From positions 7,869,589 to 7,933,588 of the forward strand of contig CM018048.1 of NCBI GenBank assembly GCA_008638375.1: 64,000 bases of DNA, given 5' to 3'. The stretch's first letter is position 1; every line of letters starts with the position of its first letter. Source of the DNA: Nyssa sinensis (lineage: Eukaryota > Streptophyta > Magnoliopsida > Cornales > Nyssaceae). The notes under the pieces were generated by a model. That model had not been told where the DNA came from. It did not search any database and saw only the letters and a program-made list of their open reading frames with translations. Shown one piece after another: positions 1 through 9,663 of the stretch. The position numbers and the translations under genes are program-made.

Positions 1-1680
1 TGTTAATTTCCTACTCAACAAAATAAAAGATCGAAGGAAATGTCATTTTTCCTTTTTCATCAAAAACAAGGATTTTGGTTAATATGAAAAAACTTTCCTG
101 ACTTTCTAAAAAAAAAATAATAATAATACTACCTAATTAGGAACATTCTATTTATAGCTATTATTTGATAACAATGCTACCTCTGTTTCTTGGGCAGATT
201 ACGGCCATAATTCTGAAAGAACTCGTACTCTGGCTCACAACCATATTAATCTTGGCCACCACTCTGGCTCTTTTTCTCTTTATAATATTGTGGCACATAA
301 TCCCACTCTATTAAGAGAAGAAAATTATGTTACAAATTAACTAACTTAATTCAAATATAATTAGCGCAATTCATAAAATATTTCATACAAGTAATAACTA
401 ATATTTTTTTTCTCAGAATTATTGATGAAGCAATCAATATTATATGAATCTAAATAAATTCTGAAAATAACTTTAAACCAACACTTGTTTTTTTAAAAAG
501 AAGCAACAATCTAGTATGTAAGATTTAAAATTATTGAAACAAATTGTTGGACTCAAAATAAGGCTAAAGAAAATAATATACGAAGATTGAAATCTTGTAT
601 GTGAGAATAACTGGATGAGTATTGTTTTCTAACAAAATGCGGGCAATACAACAAACCCACACAATAATATTATGTTTAATATTAAATATGTATTATCAAT
701 ATTATATAATATTATTTGTTTTGTTCTAATATTAGATACAATATTATTTATTTTAATATTAGATATCATATTATTTACATATAATATTATTTATTTTAAT
801 ATTAAACATAATATTATTTTAATCAATTGATAGAATAATTTATATCTAATAGTATCATTCACAATAGCAAACATCGCTTCGTAGTTGGCTGGATTGGATA
901 AGCATTTGAGCATTGTACTTTAGGCTGCCTCTTCAAATCTTTGTATTCTACTAACGGCAGTTGTTGTAATATCGTCCAAAAATAAAGGTAAAGGGATAAC
1001 ATAATGAAAATGGGCTTGAGGCGTTCTCGGAAAAGCTTTGGTCCAAAACATCATGTAGCGTTATGACTAGAACTATTATGCCATTTACTGAATATAAAAT
1101 ATGTAAATGGTCATATACTCTTGAGTTATGCTACCACACTTAAAAGATTAGTAGATGAAAATGAATTGATGTTTTGTGCATGCTGCTTAATGAATTGAAA
1201 AGTACCAAATCTGAGTGATAATATATCTGCCAAACTTCATATTCCTTGTACTTCTTCATTTTCAACGTTAAACATCATATTTTCCGAGATCCCAAAAAAA
1301 AAAAAAACAATGATTTGTCTTTGTTGATGAATTTGCATGAGATTTTGGTGTGATTTTCAACAAGAAAAATTTTGGGGCCCAATGCATATTAATATCCTGA
1401 TTACCAAACTGTCATATTTTTTATTGATTTGATTTGACTATTGGTCTTTCAACTTTTTAGATCAAATGTTTGACTAATTTTAGAAAAACAATTCAACAGG
1501 ACAAATTTCTGTAATATTAGATAATTATTTTGATGAGATGCCAAATTTCTTATTTCCCAAAATATCACCTCATATTTTTTTCTACCTAAATTTACATGAA
1601 TATTATTTAGACAACAATGTGTAATTTGAAATTTTCTTATAACATGAAAATATTTGACAAATGTGTGATGCTATTTGCAG
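1..1680. other. AT-rich non-coding DNA upstream of the LRR exons
   Basis: No coding region is supportable here. Positions about 665-850 hold an imperfect tandem array built on a TAATATTATTTATTTTAATA-like core. The stretch from 1560 to 1680 is the 3' end of an intron whose sequence (a TTACATGAAT motif, then an ATTTGAC motif, then the acceptor TATTTGCAG) recurs before the next two LRR exons. The NB-ARC part of the resistance gene must lie further upstream, outside the window or beyond a long intron. Confidence 0.6.
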
Positions 1681-2127
1681 GTTGCCTTTCCTAGCTTGGA
1701 GGAGTTGTACATCGTAAACATGGAGTTGAATAATAAATGGCACATTGCTCTTACATCCAAGTCATTTTCCAAACTAAGAGTTTTGGTTGTGAAAAGTTGT
1801 GGCAAGCTATCGAGCGTTGGTTCATTAAATTTGCTGCAAAGGTTAGAAAACCTAGAACGACTTGAAATAAGTAAATGTGATTCCTTAGAGGAGGTGTTTA
1901 AAGTTGAAGAAGACTCTTGGACCAGAGAAGAAGATGAAACAACCTTGAGGTTCCATCAATTAAAAATTATGAGATTTGAATATCTCCCGTATTTGAGGAG
2001 CTTCTTCTCGGGAAGTTGCATTCTTGAATTTCCTTCATTGAAAGAATTATCGATAGAATGTTGTGGGAAGCTGGAGACTATAATCCCAACCATAAATGCT
2101 CCGACACAACATTTCTTCAACAAAAAG
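1681..2127 (+). CDS. NBS-LRR resistance protein, LRR exon (duplicate 1)
   Basis: This exon encodes part of the C-terminal leucine-rich repeats of a plant intracellular immune receptor of the CC-NBS-LRR (At4g27190/RPS2-like) class. In that class the LRR domain contributes to effector recognition and autoinhibition. The acceptor TTTGCAG ends at 1680 and the donor AAG/GTACGT follows 2127. The exon is 447 bp, phase 0 at both ends, and open throughout. It begins VAFPSLEELY and shows LRR-like runs such as KLRVLVVKSCGKL, NLERLEISKCDSLEEVF and FPSLKELSIECCGKLETI. It lacks an 8-codon acidic insert present in the next two duplicates. Homology to the class is recognised by pattern. Because the gene's 5' end is not visible, it is not known whether the gene is functional. 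Confidence 0.8.
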
Positions 2128-2423
2128 GTACGTCTTCATAAGTTCTATTCAAAGTTATCTTTCTGGGTGATCGATCCACCTAATTGTTGAATACTAATAA
2201 TTTTTTTAGAAATTGGATCAAACCCAAACCTATTTGGAATGCACCATAAAGTTAAAAACATAAATGTTGTGAATTGTCACTATTGTCCCCTTCATCCCCC
2301 ACTCCTCTAAATTTTGGGTAAATCCATCCCTAAATTTACATGAATTGTATTTAGTAGCAATGTGTAATTTGAAATTGTCTTATAACATGGAAATATTTGA
2401 CAAATGCATGATGCTATTTGCAG

Positions 2424-2894
2424 GTTACCTTTCCTAGCTTGGAGAAGTTGTACATCAAAGGCATGGATGAGTTGAATAATAAATGGCACAATGTTCTTCC
2501 AACTGAGTCCTTTTCCAAACTAAGAGTTTTGGTTTTGGAAAGTTGTGGTAAGCTATTGAGCGTTGGTCCATTAAATTTGCTGCAAAGGTTGGAAAACCTA
2601 CAAGAACTTGAAATAAGTAAATGTGGTTCCTTGGAAGAGGTGTTTAAAGTTGAAGAAGAGGAAACTAGTATGAAAATACATGACCATACAAAAAGAGAAG
2701 AAGAAACAACCTTGGTGTTTCATCAATTAAAAATTATGAGATTTAAATATCTCCCGTATTTGAGGAGCTTCTACTCGGGAAGTTGCATTCTTGAATTTCC
2801 TTCATTGGAAGAATTATGGATAGAATGTTGTGAAAAGCTGGAGATTATAATCCCAACCATAAATGCCCTGACACAACATTTCTTCAACAAAAAG
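2424..2894 (+). CDS. NBS-LRR resistance protein, LRR exon (duplicate 2)
   Basis: This is the second copy of the duplicated LRR exon of the same receptor gene. It is 471 bp, phase 0-0, with acceptor TTTGCAG before 2424 and donor AAG/GTATAT after 2894. It reads VTFPSLEKLYIKGMDELNNK at its start and keeps the same repeat units as its neighbours, including LQELEISKCGSLEEVFKVEE and EFPSLEELWIECCEKLEII. A charged loop (EEETSMKIHDHTKREEE) lies between two LRR units. Because the exon is symmetric, adding it to the transcript does not shift the frame. The following intron (2895-3183) is also a duplicate of the previous one. Confidence 0.8.
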
Positions 2895-3183
2895 GTATAT
2901 CTTCATAAGTTCTATTCGAAGTTATCTTTCTGAGTGATCGATCCATCTAATTGTTAAATACTAATAATTTTTTTAGAAATTGGATCAAACCCAAACCTAT
3001 TTGGAATGCACCATAAAGTTAAAAACTTAAATGTTGTGAATTGTCACTATTGTCCCCTTCATCCCCACTCCTCTAAATTTTTCCATCCCTAAATTTACAT
3101 GAATTGTATTTAGATAGCAATGTTTAATTTGAAATTGTCTTCTAACATGGAAATATTTGACAAATGCATGATGCTATTTGCAG

Positions 3184-3654
3184 GCTACCTTTCCTAGCTT
3201 GGAGGAGTTGTACATCAAAGGCATGGATGAGTTGAATAATAAATGGCACACTGCTCTTCCAACTGAGTCCTTTTCCAAACTAAGAGTTTTGGTTGTGGAA
3301 AGTTGTGGTAAGCTATTGAGCATTGGTCCATTAAATTTGCTGCAAAGGTTGGAAAACCTACAAGAACTTGAAATAAGTAAATATGGTTCCTTGGAAGAGG
3401 TGTTTAAAGTTGAAGAAGAGGAAACTAGTATGAAAATACATGACCATACAAAAAGAGAAGAAGAAACAACCTTGGTGTTTCATCAATTAAAAATTATGAG
3501 ATTTAAACATCTCCCGTATGTGAGGAGCTTCTACTCAGGAAGTTGCATTCTTGAATTTCCTTCATTGGAAGAATTGAGGATAGAATGTTGTGAGAAGCTG
3601 GAGACTATATTCCCAACCATAAATGCTCCAACACAATATTTCTTCAACAAAAAG
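3184..3654 (+). CDS. NBS-LRR resistance protein, LRR exon (duplicate 3)
   Basis: This third copy of the LRR exon is nearly identical to duplicate 2. It is 471 bp and phase 0-0, with acceptor TTTGCAG before 3184 and donor AAG/GTACGT after 3654. It begins ATFPSLEELYIKGMDELNNK. The few substitutions include C to Y in LEISKYGSLEEVF and YL to HL in FKHLPYVRSF. No stop or frameshift is visible. An open frame continues past the donor to 3762, but the donor matches those of the other copies, so splicing is the simpler reading. The high similarity to duplicate 2 points to recent unequal crossing-over or gene conversion. Confidence 0.8.
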
Positions 3655-4117
3655 GTACGTCTTCATAAATTCTATTCAAAGTTTTATATTACCAAAGCTA
3701 TTGGGAATTCTCATATTGTCCCCTTCATCCCCATTCCTTTAATAAAAATTACAAATTTCTAAAATCGTTCAAAGTGGAAAGAAATTAATTATAAGTTAAC
3801 GTCAAGTGAAGTTTAAACTCATTGCAAACAAAATTTTCTTAATTTCCAATTCTTTGTATTTTTCTCCTGAGATTGTTTTGCCACTTGATTAATTTTATTA
3901 TTTCTACACCGGTTTCTTATAATGTTATTTTCATATTCCAGTTGGTTGTTTATAGATACGTAAGCATTTAACAATGACCCAATATACATATAGATATATA
4001 ATGTTTTTTTTTTGTTTTTTTGTCATTGAAACTTGTAACGAAATGAAGATCTGAAATTTTTGTTGCTGACAATAATTTTAACATGTGCAAGATCACTAGC
4101 CTGGATAATGAATGCTC

Positions 4118-4290
4118 ATTGAGTCAAGGCAGAAGCACATATAGGCTGGGTTGGGCTACACTAAAATTTTGACTCAGCCCATGAGTCTTTACTTATCATT
4201 TTTAGCATTTCTCACTCCAAAATTTTAACTTAACCCAAAATTCTCACTAAAATTTTTTCCAAAAGTTTTCTAGACCACCTGTGTGCATTG
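4118..4290. repeat. Dispersed repeat remnant, copy 1
   Basis: The segment GCAGAAGCACATATAGGCTG through AGCCCATGAG, followed by several 'CCCAAAATT'/'CCAAAATTTT' motifs, resembles 6186-6340 and 20072-20330. It is likely a small decayed non-autonomous DNA transposon. Its exact ends are not resolved. Confidence 0.4.
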
Positions 4291-4629
4291 AGTCAATAAA
4301 GAAATATAACGGCATTGTTTTTTTATTTTTCCTTCAAATCACTTCTAATTTTTTTTGGAGTTCTGCCTTTGACATTGAGTAAACCATAATACAACTTCCA
4401 CAATAATTAGATTATTCCTATGTCTCATGACATAAACCATATAAAGTGTTGGACAGAGGGCTTGTATTTCTCTATCTCATTAAGGCTAGTTTAATTCCTC
4501 CAAAGATGAAAGAGAACAAAGTAAAAATCTGCTTTGACAGACACTGTTAATTAAACAAAAAAAACTCTATGAACAAATTTCCACCATTCAGTTACTAAAA
4601 ATCACTTATAAATGAATTGAGATTGGCAG

Positions 4630-5124
4630 GTTGTGCTTCCTGGGCTGAAGAAGTTGCATCTCATTTCCCTGTTCAATTTAAGAGAGATAGGCACTGGTAG
4701 TCTTCCGCTTCATTTCATTCAGATACTGGAAGTTCGCGATTGTGGGAATCTGAGAAATCTATTCTCTTCTTCAATCACTACGACTCTTGAACGACTAGAA
4801 CGACTCGAAATAGAATCATGCGAGGTCATGGAAGAAATTGTTGCAAGCGAAGGAGTGGAAGAAGTCATCAATCAGATTGTGTTTCCTCAATTGCAGTATC
4901 TCCAACTTTCAAATCTACCAAACCTCACAAGATTCTGCAATGCAAATTATGCTTTGAATTTGCCGTCACTGGAATCAGCAAGGCTAGAGCGATGTATGAA
5001 AATGCAGGCTTTTGCTTTTGGACAAGTAAACATGCCAGAGATAAAGATATTTGGAAGCCATGGTTTATCGCCTTGGATGGGAGATCTAAATGTGTATGTA
5101 GAACAGAAAGTGTTGAAAGGGAAG
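4630..5124 (+). CDS. NBS-LRR resistance protein, last LRR exon
   Basis: This exon ends the LRR domain of the CC-NBS-LRR gene. It is more diverged from the three tandem exons but has the same architecture. The acceptor TTGGCAG ends at 4629 and a donor AAG/GTAATC follows 5124. The length is 495 bp, phase 0-0. Visible LRR units include VVLPGLKKLHLISLFNLREI, FIQILEVRDCGNLRNLF, RLERLEIESCEVMEEIVASE and FPQLQYLQLSNLPNLTRF, the usual C-terminal signature of this receptor class. If the donor is not used, translation ends 16 bp later at 5140. The preceding intron, about 1 kb, contains a repeat remnant near 4118-4290. Confidence 0.8.
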
Positions 5125-5252
5125 GTAATCATGGAGTCATGAAATTATAACATACCATCCTTCTTCTCAACAATGTGGTTCATTACGTTGCTTTAGAATA
5201 TTTGACTAACCCTTTACAATATGTGGTTCCCTTTTCGTGTTTTTTTCAATAG

Positions 5253-5294
5253 GGACTGGCAGTGGAAGAAGAAGAAGCAAAAGATGATGCATGA
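5253..5294 (+). CDS. Probable terminal exon of the NBS-LRR gene
   Basis: After a pyrimidine-rich tract and the acceptor CAATAG, phase-0 translation gives GLAVEEEEAKDDA followed by TGA at 5292-5294. Short acidic tails in a final mini-exon are common in this receptor class. The assignment rests on splice-site plausibility and a preserved frame. The alternative is read-through of the upstream donor, giving the C-terminus VIMES. Confidence 0.5.
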   Translation, partial: GLAVEEEEAKDDA

Positions 5295-5459
5295 TAATAT
5301 GCAGCTACGACAGTTAAGCAGGTTGATCCTTTCTTTTCCTTTTCCTTTCCCTTTTTTTTTTTCTTTTTCTTCTTTTGTTTTTCCCCATTTTTTGGTAACT
5401 TGGAAAAACTTTCATATTAATTTTTTTCTAGAAATATAGATGAGAAGGCAGGATTGAAT

Positions 5460-5505
5460 AGGGTATATATATATATATTTGTGTGTGTGTGTGTGTGTGT
5501 AACAA
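5460..5505. repeat. Compound microsatellite (TA)n(TG)n
   Basis: A run of TA dinucleotides is followed directly by about nine TG/GT dinucleotides. This is a typical polymorphic simple repeat just downstream of the resistance gene. Confidence 0.9.
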
Positions 5506-5854
5506 TCCATGTATAGATTTGAAAAAATACATTAAAAATTCTGGAACACAAAACAAAAAGATCATTTTAGTCATTTTAACGAAGAAAAGTAAGCTGAAAA
5601 AAAAAGGAAGCAATGAAAGTTGCTGTTAGAAATCTAAATGTAATTGCAAATTCCAAAGAGCTAATTTGGTAATGAGAAGGAGGGGAAATTAACTACTTTA
5701 TCACATTGTGACATGTAGTTTGTGAGGCAGAAAAAATAAATTTCTCAGAATTACGCAGTGTCCCGAATTTGTTCTTTAGTTATTTCATCCTAAATAACTA
5801 AACATGAATATTAATATTAGATGGTTATTCAAATTATCTGAAGACTTTAGTAGG

Positions 5855-6085
5855 ATTCTTAATTTATTTATGTCATGGCTAAATGCTAATATTAATCATA
5901 TATAAAACAAGAATGACCACAAGAAAAGTGCAGGCAATTAATCTTAATTTATTTATATCATGGCCAAGTACTAATTTTAATCATGCAAGAAGAATAAGAA
6001 CAAGACTATTCTTAATTTATTTATATCAAGGCCAATGTTATTAATCATGCGACACGAATAAGCACAAGAAAAATCAATACATAGA
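5855..6085. repeat. Imperfect tandem repeat, about 70-85 bp unit, three copies
   Basis: The phrase 'CTTAATTTATTTAT..CA..GC(C/T)AA' recurs at about 5857, 5942 and 6013. Each copy is followed by 'TTAATCAT' and an AAGAA/ACAAG purine stretch. No coding capacity is evident. Confidence 0.65.
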
Positions 6086-6185
6086 TTTATAGTGAAAAAA
6101 CTCTCATGAAAAGGATTAGTAAGCCAATCCAAGCACAAGAGGTAGAAAGCTTACAAACACAAATAATAACATGCTACCACCAGTT

Positions 6186-6340
6186 GCGGTCTTGGGGGGT
6201 GGCCAAAGGGAGCCACCGCCCCTCCAAAATTTTGGAATTTTTTTTTCTACTATAATTTAGAAATTACTCCCTCAAAAATTTTAATGCTTCTATAACATCT
6301 CTGGTATATATATTTTTTGCACCCCCAACACAGCCTCTAG
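6186..6340. repeat. Dispersed repeat remnant, copy 2
   Basis: A GC-rich start (GGGGTGGCCAAAGGGAGCCACC), a poly-T core and a C-rich end (CCCCCAACACAGCCTCTAGG) resemble the copy at 20072. This is probably a decayed short DNA transposon. No target duplication was found. Confidence 0.35.
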
Positions 6341-6987
6341 GCTCGACATTGGCTACCACCCTATGGATTAATGCTAATCCTCAATTAGTTTTCCTTTTTT
6401 CTTCTTCTTATGGCTTCACTTGCCCTTTGTTTGCTCTCCGACCTCCACAACAAGCCAATACCTTCCTTGATCACAATCCTCAATTCCACACCAACAAGTG
6501 CACAAGCCCCTATGCAGTGATCGATTTGTAACTACTAAATGCTTAGAAAAGAATTAGCAAGGATTACATAAACCAAGTTTTTATGAAAGGTATATAGTAG
6601 ACAATCCTAATTCATGAATGATACTCTCATTAAACTCTAGCATTCAAGGATGTGTCTATCATTAGGGTTCTATCTTTGTATATGTATTCGTTAAAAAACA
6701 ATATATATAGACTAATGCAATACCTAACAGAAATAGGATACTAGTTAGTCAATCGAATTCACAGGTTTAAAGACTCGTGTTCCAATGGATAGGCTAAGTT
6801 TGGACAATTCATGACCACTTTCGAACTTTCAAGGTTTGGAGTTGTTTTACATAACTTTCAAACATCGTTGTTTGGAAATTATGACCGAGAGAAGGTCTAA
6901 CAGTTAAGAGCCACATTCGAACAAACAAGCCATAATTTTGACTTTCCATTTCAAAACAACCTTATCTTATGATAATAACCTAAGATC

Positions 6988-7535
6988 AAATAAACACAAT
7001 ATTAAGGTCTTTCTAACCTATTGTCAATACAAAATATTACAAAGGGTATGTGTAGAATTAAATACAAACCCTACAAGGTTCATACCTGAAACATTAAACA
7101 CATACTTTAATGATGGATGCAGTACATGTTGTGCGTGTTTATATCTTTTTTGGTAGAGTAACTATGAAGTTTTGTGTTGGCAACAAAATGCTTTATCTTT
7201 GTGATCACGCTCTATAATTTTGTTGGACTTATGTTGAAGTCTTCACTAGTATAAAAAGACTAAAAATAAACATAATCCTAAGGTCTTTCTAACCTATTTT
7301 CAATACAAAATATTACAAAGGGTATGTATAGAATTAAATAAAAACCCTACAAGGTCCATACCTAAAAAATTAAACACATACTCTGATAATGGATGCAGTA
7401 CATGATGTGTGTATTTATAGCTTTTTTGTTAGAGTAATTATGAAGTTTTGTGTTGGCAACAAAATGCTTTATCTTCGTAATCACACTATAATTTTGTTTG
7501 ACTTATTTTGAAGTCTTCACTAGTATAAAAAGACT
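6988..7535. repeat. Direct duplication of about 275 bp
   Basis: Positions 6988-7262 and 7264-7535 are two adjacent, colinear copies. Both contain 'AAGGTCTTTCTAACCTATT', 'CCCTACAAGGT', 'GGATGCAGTACATG', 'GAAGTTTTGTGTTGGCAACA' and end in 'CACTAGTATAAAAAGACTA'. Differences are mainly single bases and a few small indels. No open frame is shared between the copies. Confidence 0.85.
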
Positions 7536-7630
7536 ATACTATGACTCAACTAGCCCAACAATTATAAACTCATAAGGTTATAAAATGAATTGATAGAATA
7601 CAATAACTTAAGGAGAATATCATTGTTTCC

Positions 7631-7765
7631 AGTCTGGTGCCAGCAGCCGCGGTAATTCCAGCTCCAATAGCGTATATTTAAGTTGTTGCAGTTAAAAAGC
7701 TCGTAGTTGGACCTTGGGTTGGGTCGACCGGTCCGCCTCTGGTGTGCACCGGTCGTCTCGTCCCT
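7631..7765 (+). pseudogene. 18S rRNA fragment (nuclear small-subunit 530-loop region)
   Basis: 135 bp match the plant cytoplasmic 18S rRNA core: the universally conserved GTGCCAGCAGCCGCGGTAAT, then TCCAGCTCCAATAGCGTATA, AAAAAGCTCGTAGTTGGACC and GCACCGGTCGTCTCGTCCCT. Similarity starts abruptly at 7631 (AGTCTGG) and stops abruptly at 7765, with unrelated AT-rich sequence on both sides. This is therefore a dispersed rDNA fragment and not a working rRNA gene. A possible G-to-A change lies in the GGGTCGACCGG segment, where GGGTCGGCCGG is usual. It may have arrived as filler DNA during break repair or by reverse transcription. Confidence 0.93.
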
Positions 7766-9152
7766 GTGCAGTTTATAACTGTAAATCTAGGAGCTGTTAT
7801 ATAAGTGGCAGTCTTCATTTGGGACCATTCAATCTTCATGTTTCTTAAATGAGTAACCAAACATAAATTTCACTAAATTTATAGCTGCAAATCTGCAATT
7901 ATGTCTAGCTTATGGGTATTTGGTTACAGGTGACTTGGATTATGCTTTACTACACCAACAATGTGTTGTACATATGCTTATCAAAAATTTCCAATTTGCT
8001 GAAGTATGCTGGATTCCCATCTGCAAGGACAAAACCTGCTATTCTTTTGAATAAGTGAAAAGTAATGAGCACCTACTTCTATAACGTTCATTTTCATGTC
8101 TTTATTAATCAATGTTGAAAAACCTAGTGCAGACTAAAATCCTTTATTTATTTTTATTTATTATTTTTTTTTTGTGTTTGTGTTTGTGTTTAAAATAATG
8201 GGAAGGAATTTTATTGAATCAGTATTAGAAATAGGGTTATCTAAATGTTTTGAGTTCATATATTTTGATTTGACTATATTATTATTGAAGCTTTTAAACG
8301 ACAATTGAGTTCATATATCCCTGTTGAAATGGAGAGAAACCATTTTCATTTCTGTTATTGACAAAGCCTTTGCATAAAGAAGCTAGCAGGCTCAATCTCT
8401 TTGTGAAAAGAAGTTTAAACAAGGGCATAATGGAGGCTTTTTTCAAATTATTAATATTCTAACTTTATTTGCAAAAGAGAAAAATAAAGAAAAATTGTTT
8501 TCCATTACATTTTTCTTTATTCTGATTTCTGACTAAATCTGTGAAACAATCAAAGCTTAATTCTCTACTGGACAGCTTGAAAGGTTGTGGAAGTTAAACA
8601 TGGTAATGGTCTTAAAATTATTGGGGGAAACCGTGAAAGGTCCTGGAAGGAGCTTCACTAGTATGTGCTATTTTGAATTCTAGATTCAGCATAGAGGATC
8701 ATTTTACATATTCTATTGCAATTACTTAGAAACAGCTCAAATATAAGAATCTTACCCATTTCATAAAATATTTTACTATCATTTCACCTCTCATAATAAT
8801 TTATACCAGGGGTGCACAAAAAAAAATCAAGAATCGTAAAATCGATCCGATCTCAATGGGTTAGTTCGGTTCTTAAAAAAAATTAAGTTAGTTCAATTTT
8901 AGAACTGATTTAGTTGGTTCGGTTTTAAAAAAATTCGATTTCTAAGAACATTTGGTGTCGTTGCAAATCTGAAGAAAATCGGGGGACAGAAGGAAATTTG
9001 AAGCAAATCAAGACAAGTAGATCTAATCATTGGTAACCACATATGCAATCGTCTAATGACGACGTCATTGGTGTCGTTGTCCCTCTCTTAGACCATCTGC
9101 AAACCCTCAAATGATGATGGCGACGGAATCCACCATCCTTCGTCGTTGCTCT
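7766..9152. other. Gene-free AT-rich sequence with a decayed hAT/MITE-like end
   Basis: No gene is supportable. From about 8815 the sequence CAGGGGTGCACAAAAA, followed by repeated 'GGTTCGGTT' motifs to about 8945, resembles one end of non-autonomous hAT elements in plants. The other end was not found. Confidence 0.45.
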
Positions 9153-9208
9153 TATTGAAATGAAGCCCAGCCCATGCAGCTCCTTAAAACTATGACGTTA
9201 AGGAGAGG

Positions 9209-9490
9209 GGTCAGAAAGCCTTATAGCCAGCACAGAGGAGCTTGAATGGGGCTATGTAGGACAATCCAACACCCCCTGGACCGTAGAGGCCCGAAGCTCG
9301 GAGGTCAGAAGGTCTCATAGCCAACACAGAAGAGCTTGACTGAGGCGATGTGGGACAATCCAACACCCCCCTGGACCGTAAAGGCCCGAAGCTCAGAGGT
9401 CAGAAGGCCTCATAGCCAGCACAGAAGAGCTTGACTGAGGCGATGTGGGACAATCCAACACCCCCCTGGACCGTAGAGACCCGAAGCTTG
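9209..9490. repeat. Three tandem 94-95 bp units inside the TRIM
   Basis: Units start at 'GGTCAGAA' at 9209, 9303 and 9398. Each runs through 'GAGCTTGA..G.GGC.ATGT.GGACAATCCAACA' into 'CCCCCTGGACCGTA.AG.CCCGAAGCT'. A fourth, partial unit is the right-hand LTR (9596-9658). The unit spans the LTR/polypurine-tract junction. Confidence 0.85.
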
Positions 9491-9527
9491 GAGCTTACGT
9501 GTGCCGCTGTGGGCAAGCTCAAATCAG

Positions 9528-9539
9528 GCTCTGATACCA
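9528..9539 (-). other. TRIM primer-binding site (initiator tRNA-Met)
   Basis: TGGTATCAGAGC on the minus strand abuts the end of the 119-bp LTR. It is complementary to the 3' end of plant initiator tRNA-Met and fixes the element's orientation. Confidence 0.9.
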
Positions 9540-9663
9540 TATTGAAATGAAGTCCAACCCATGCAACTCCTTAAAACCATGGCGTTAAGGAAATGGGTCA
9601 GAAGGCCTTATAGCCAGCACAGAGGAGCTTGAATGGGGCGATGTGGGACAATCCAACAGCTCT

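Larger units (their letters stand above)
9153..9658 (-). mobile_element. TRIM retrotransposon (complete, 506 bp)
   Basis: This is a terminal-repeat retrotransposon in miniature, non-coding and mobilised in trans. Two direct repeats of 119 bp (9153-9271 and 9540-9658) differ at only a few sites. On the minus strand each begins TGTTGGATTGTCCCACATCG. A perfect 5-bp target duplication GCTCT flanks the element (9148-9152 and 9659-9663). Directly inside the 5' LTR on the minus strand is TGGTATCAGAGC (plus 9528-9539), the initiator-tRNA-Met primer-binding site usual for TRIMs. Next to the other LTR is the purine tract CCAGGGGG. The internal 268 bp consist largely of two extra copies of a 94-95 bp unit that covers the LTR start plus the polypurine tract. 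An open frame at 9643-9828 crosses the insertion boundary and is spurious. Confidence 0.93.

Noticed and set aside
180..345. Possible coding remnant (open frame around 180-340)
   Set aside because: Two frames are open over a short stretch and neither resembles a known family.
7678..7860. 60-codon minus-strand open frame
   Set aside because: It is antisense to the 18S rRNA fragment and extends into unrelated sequence.
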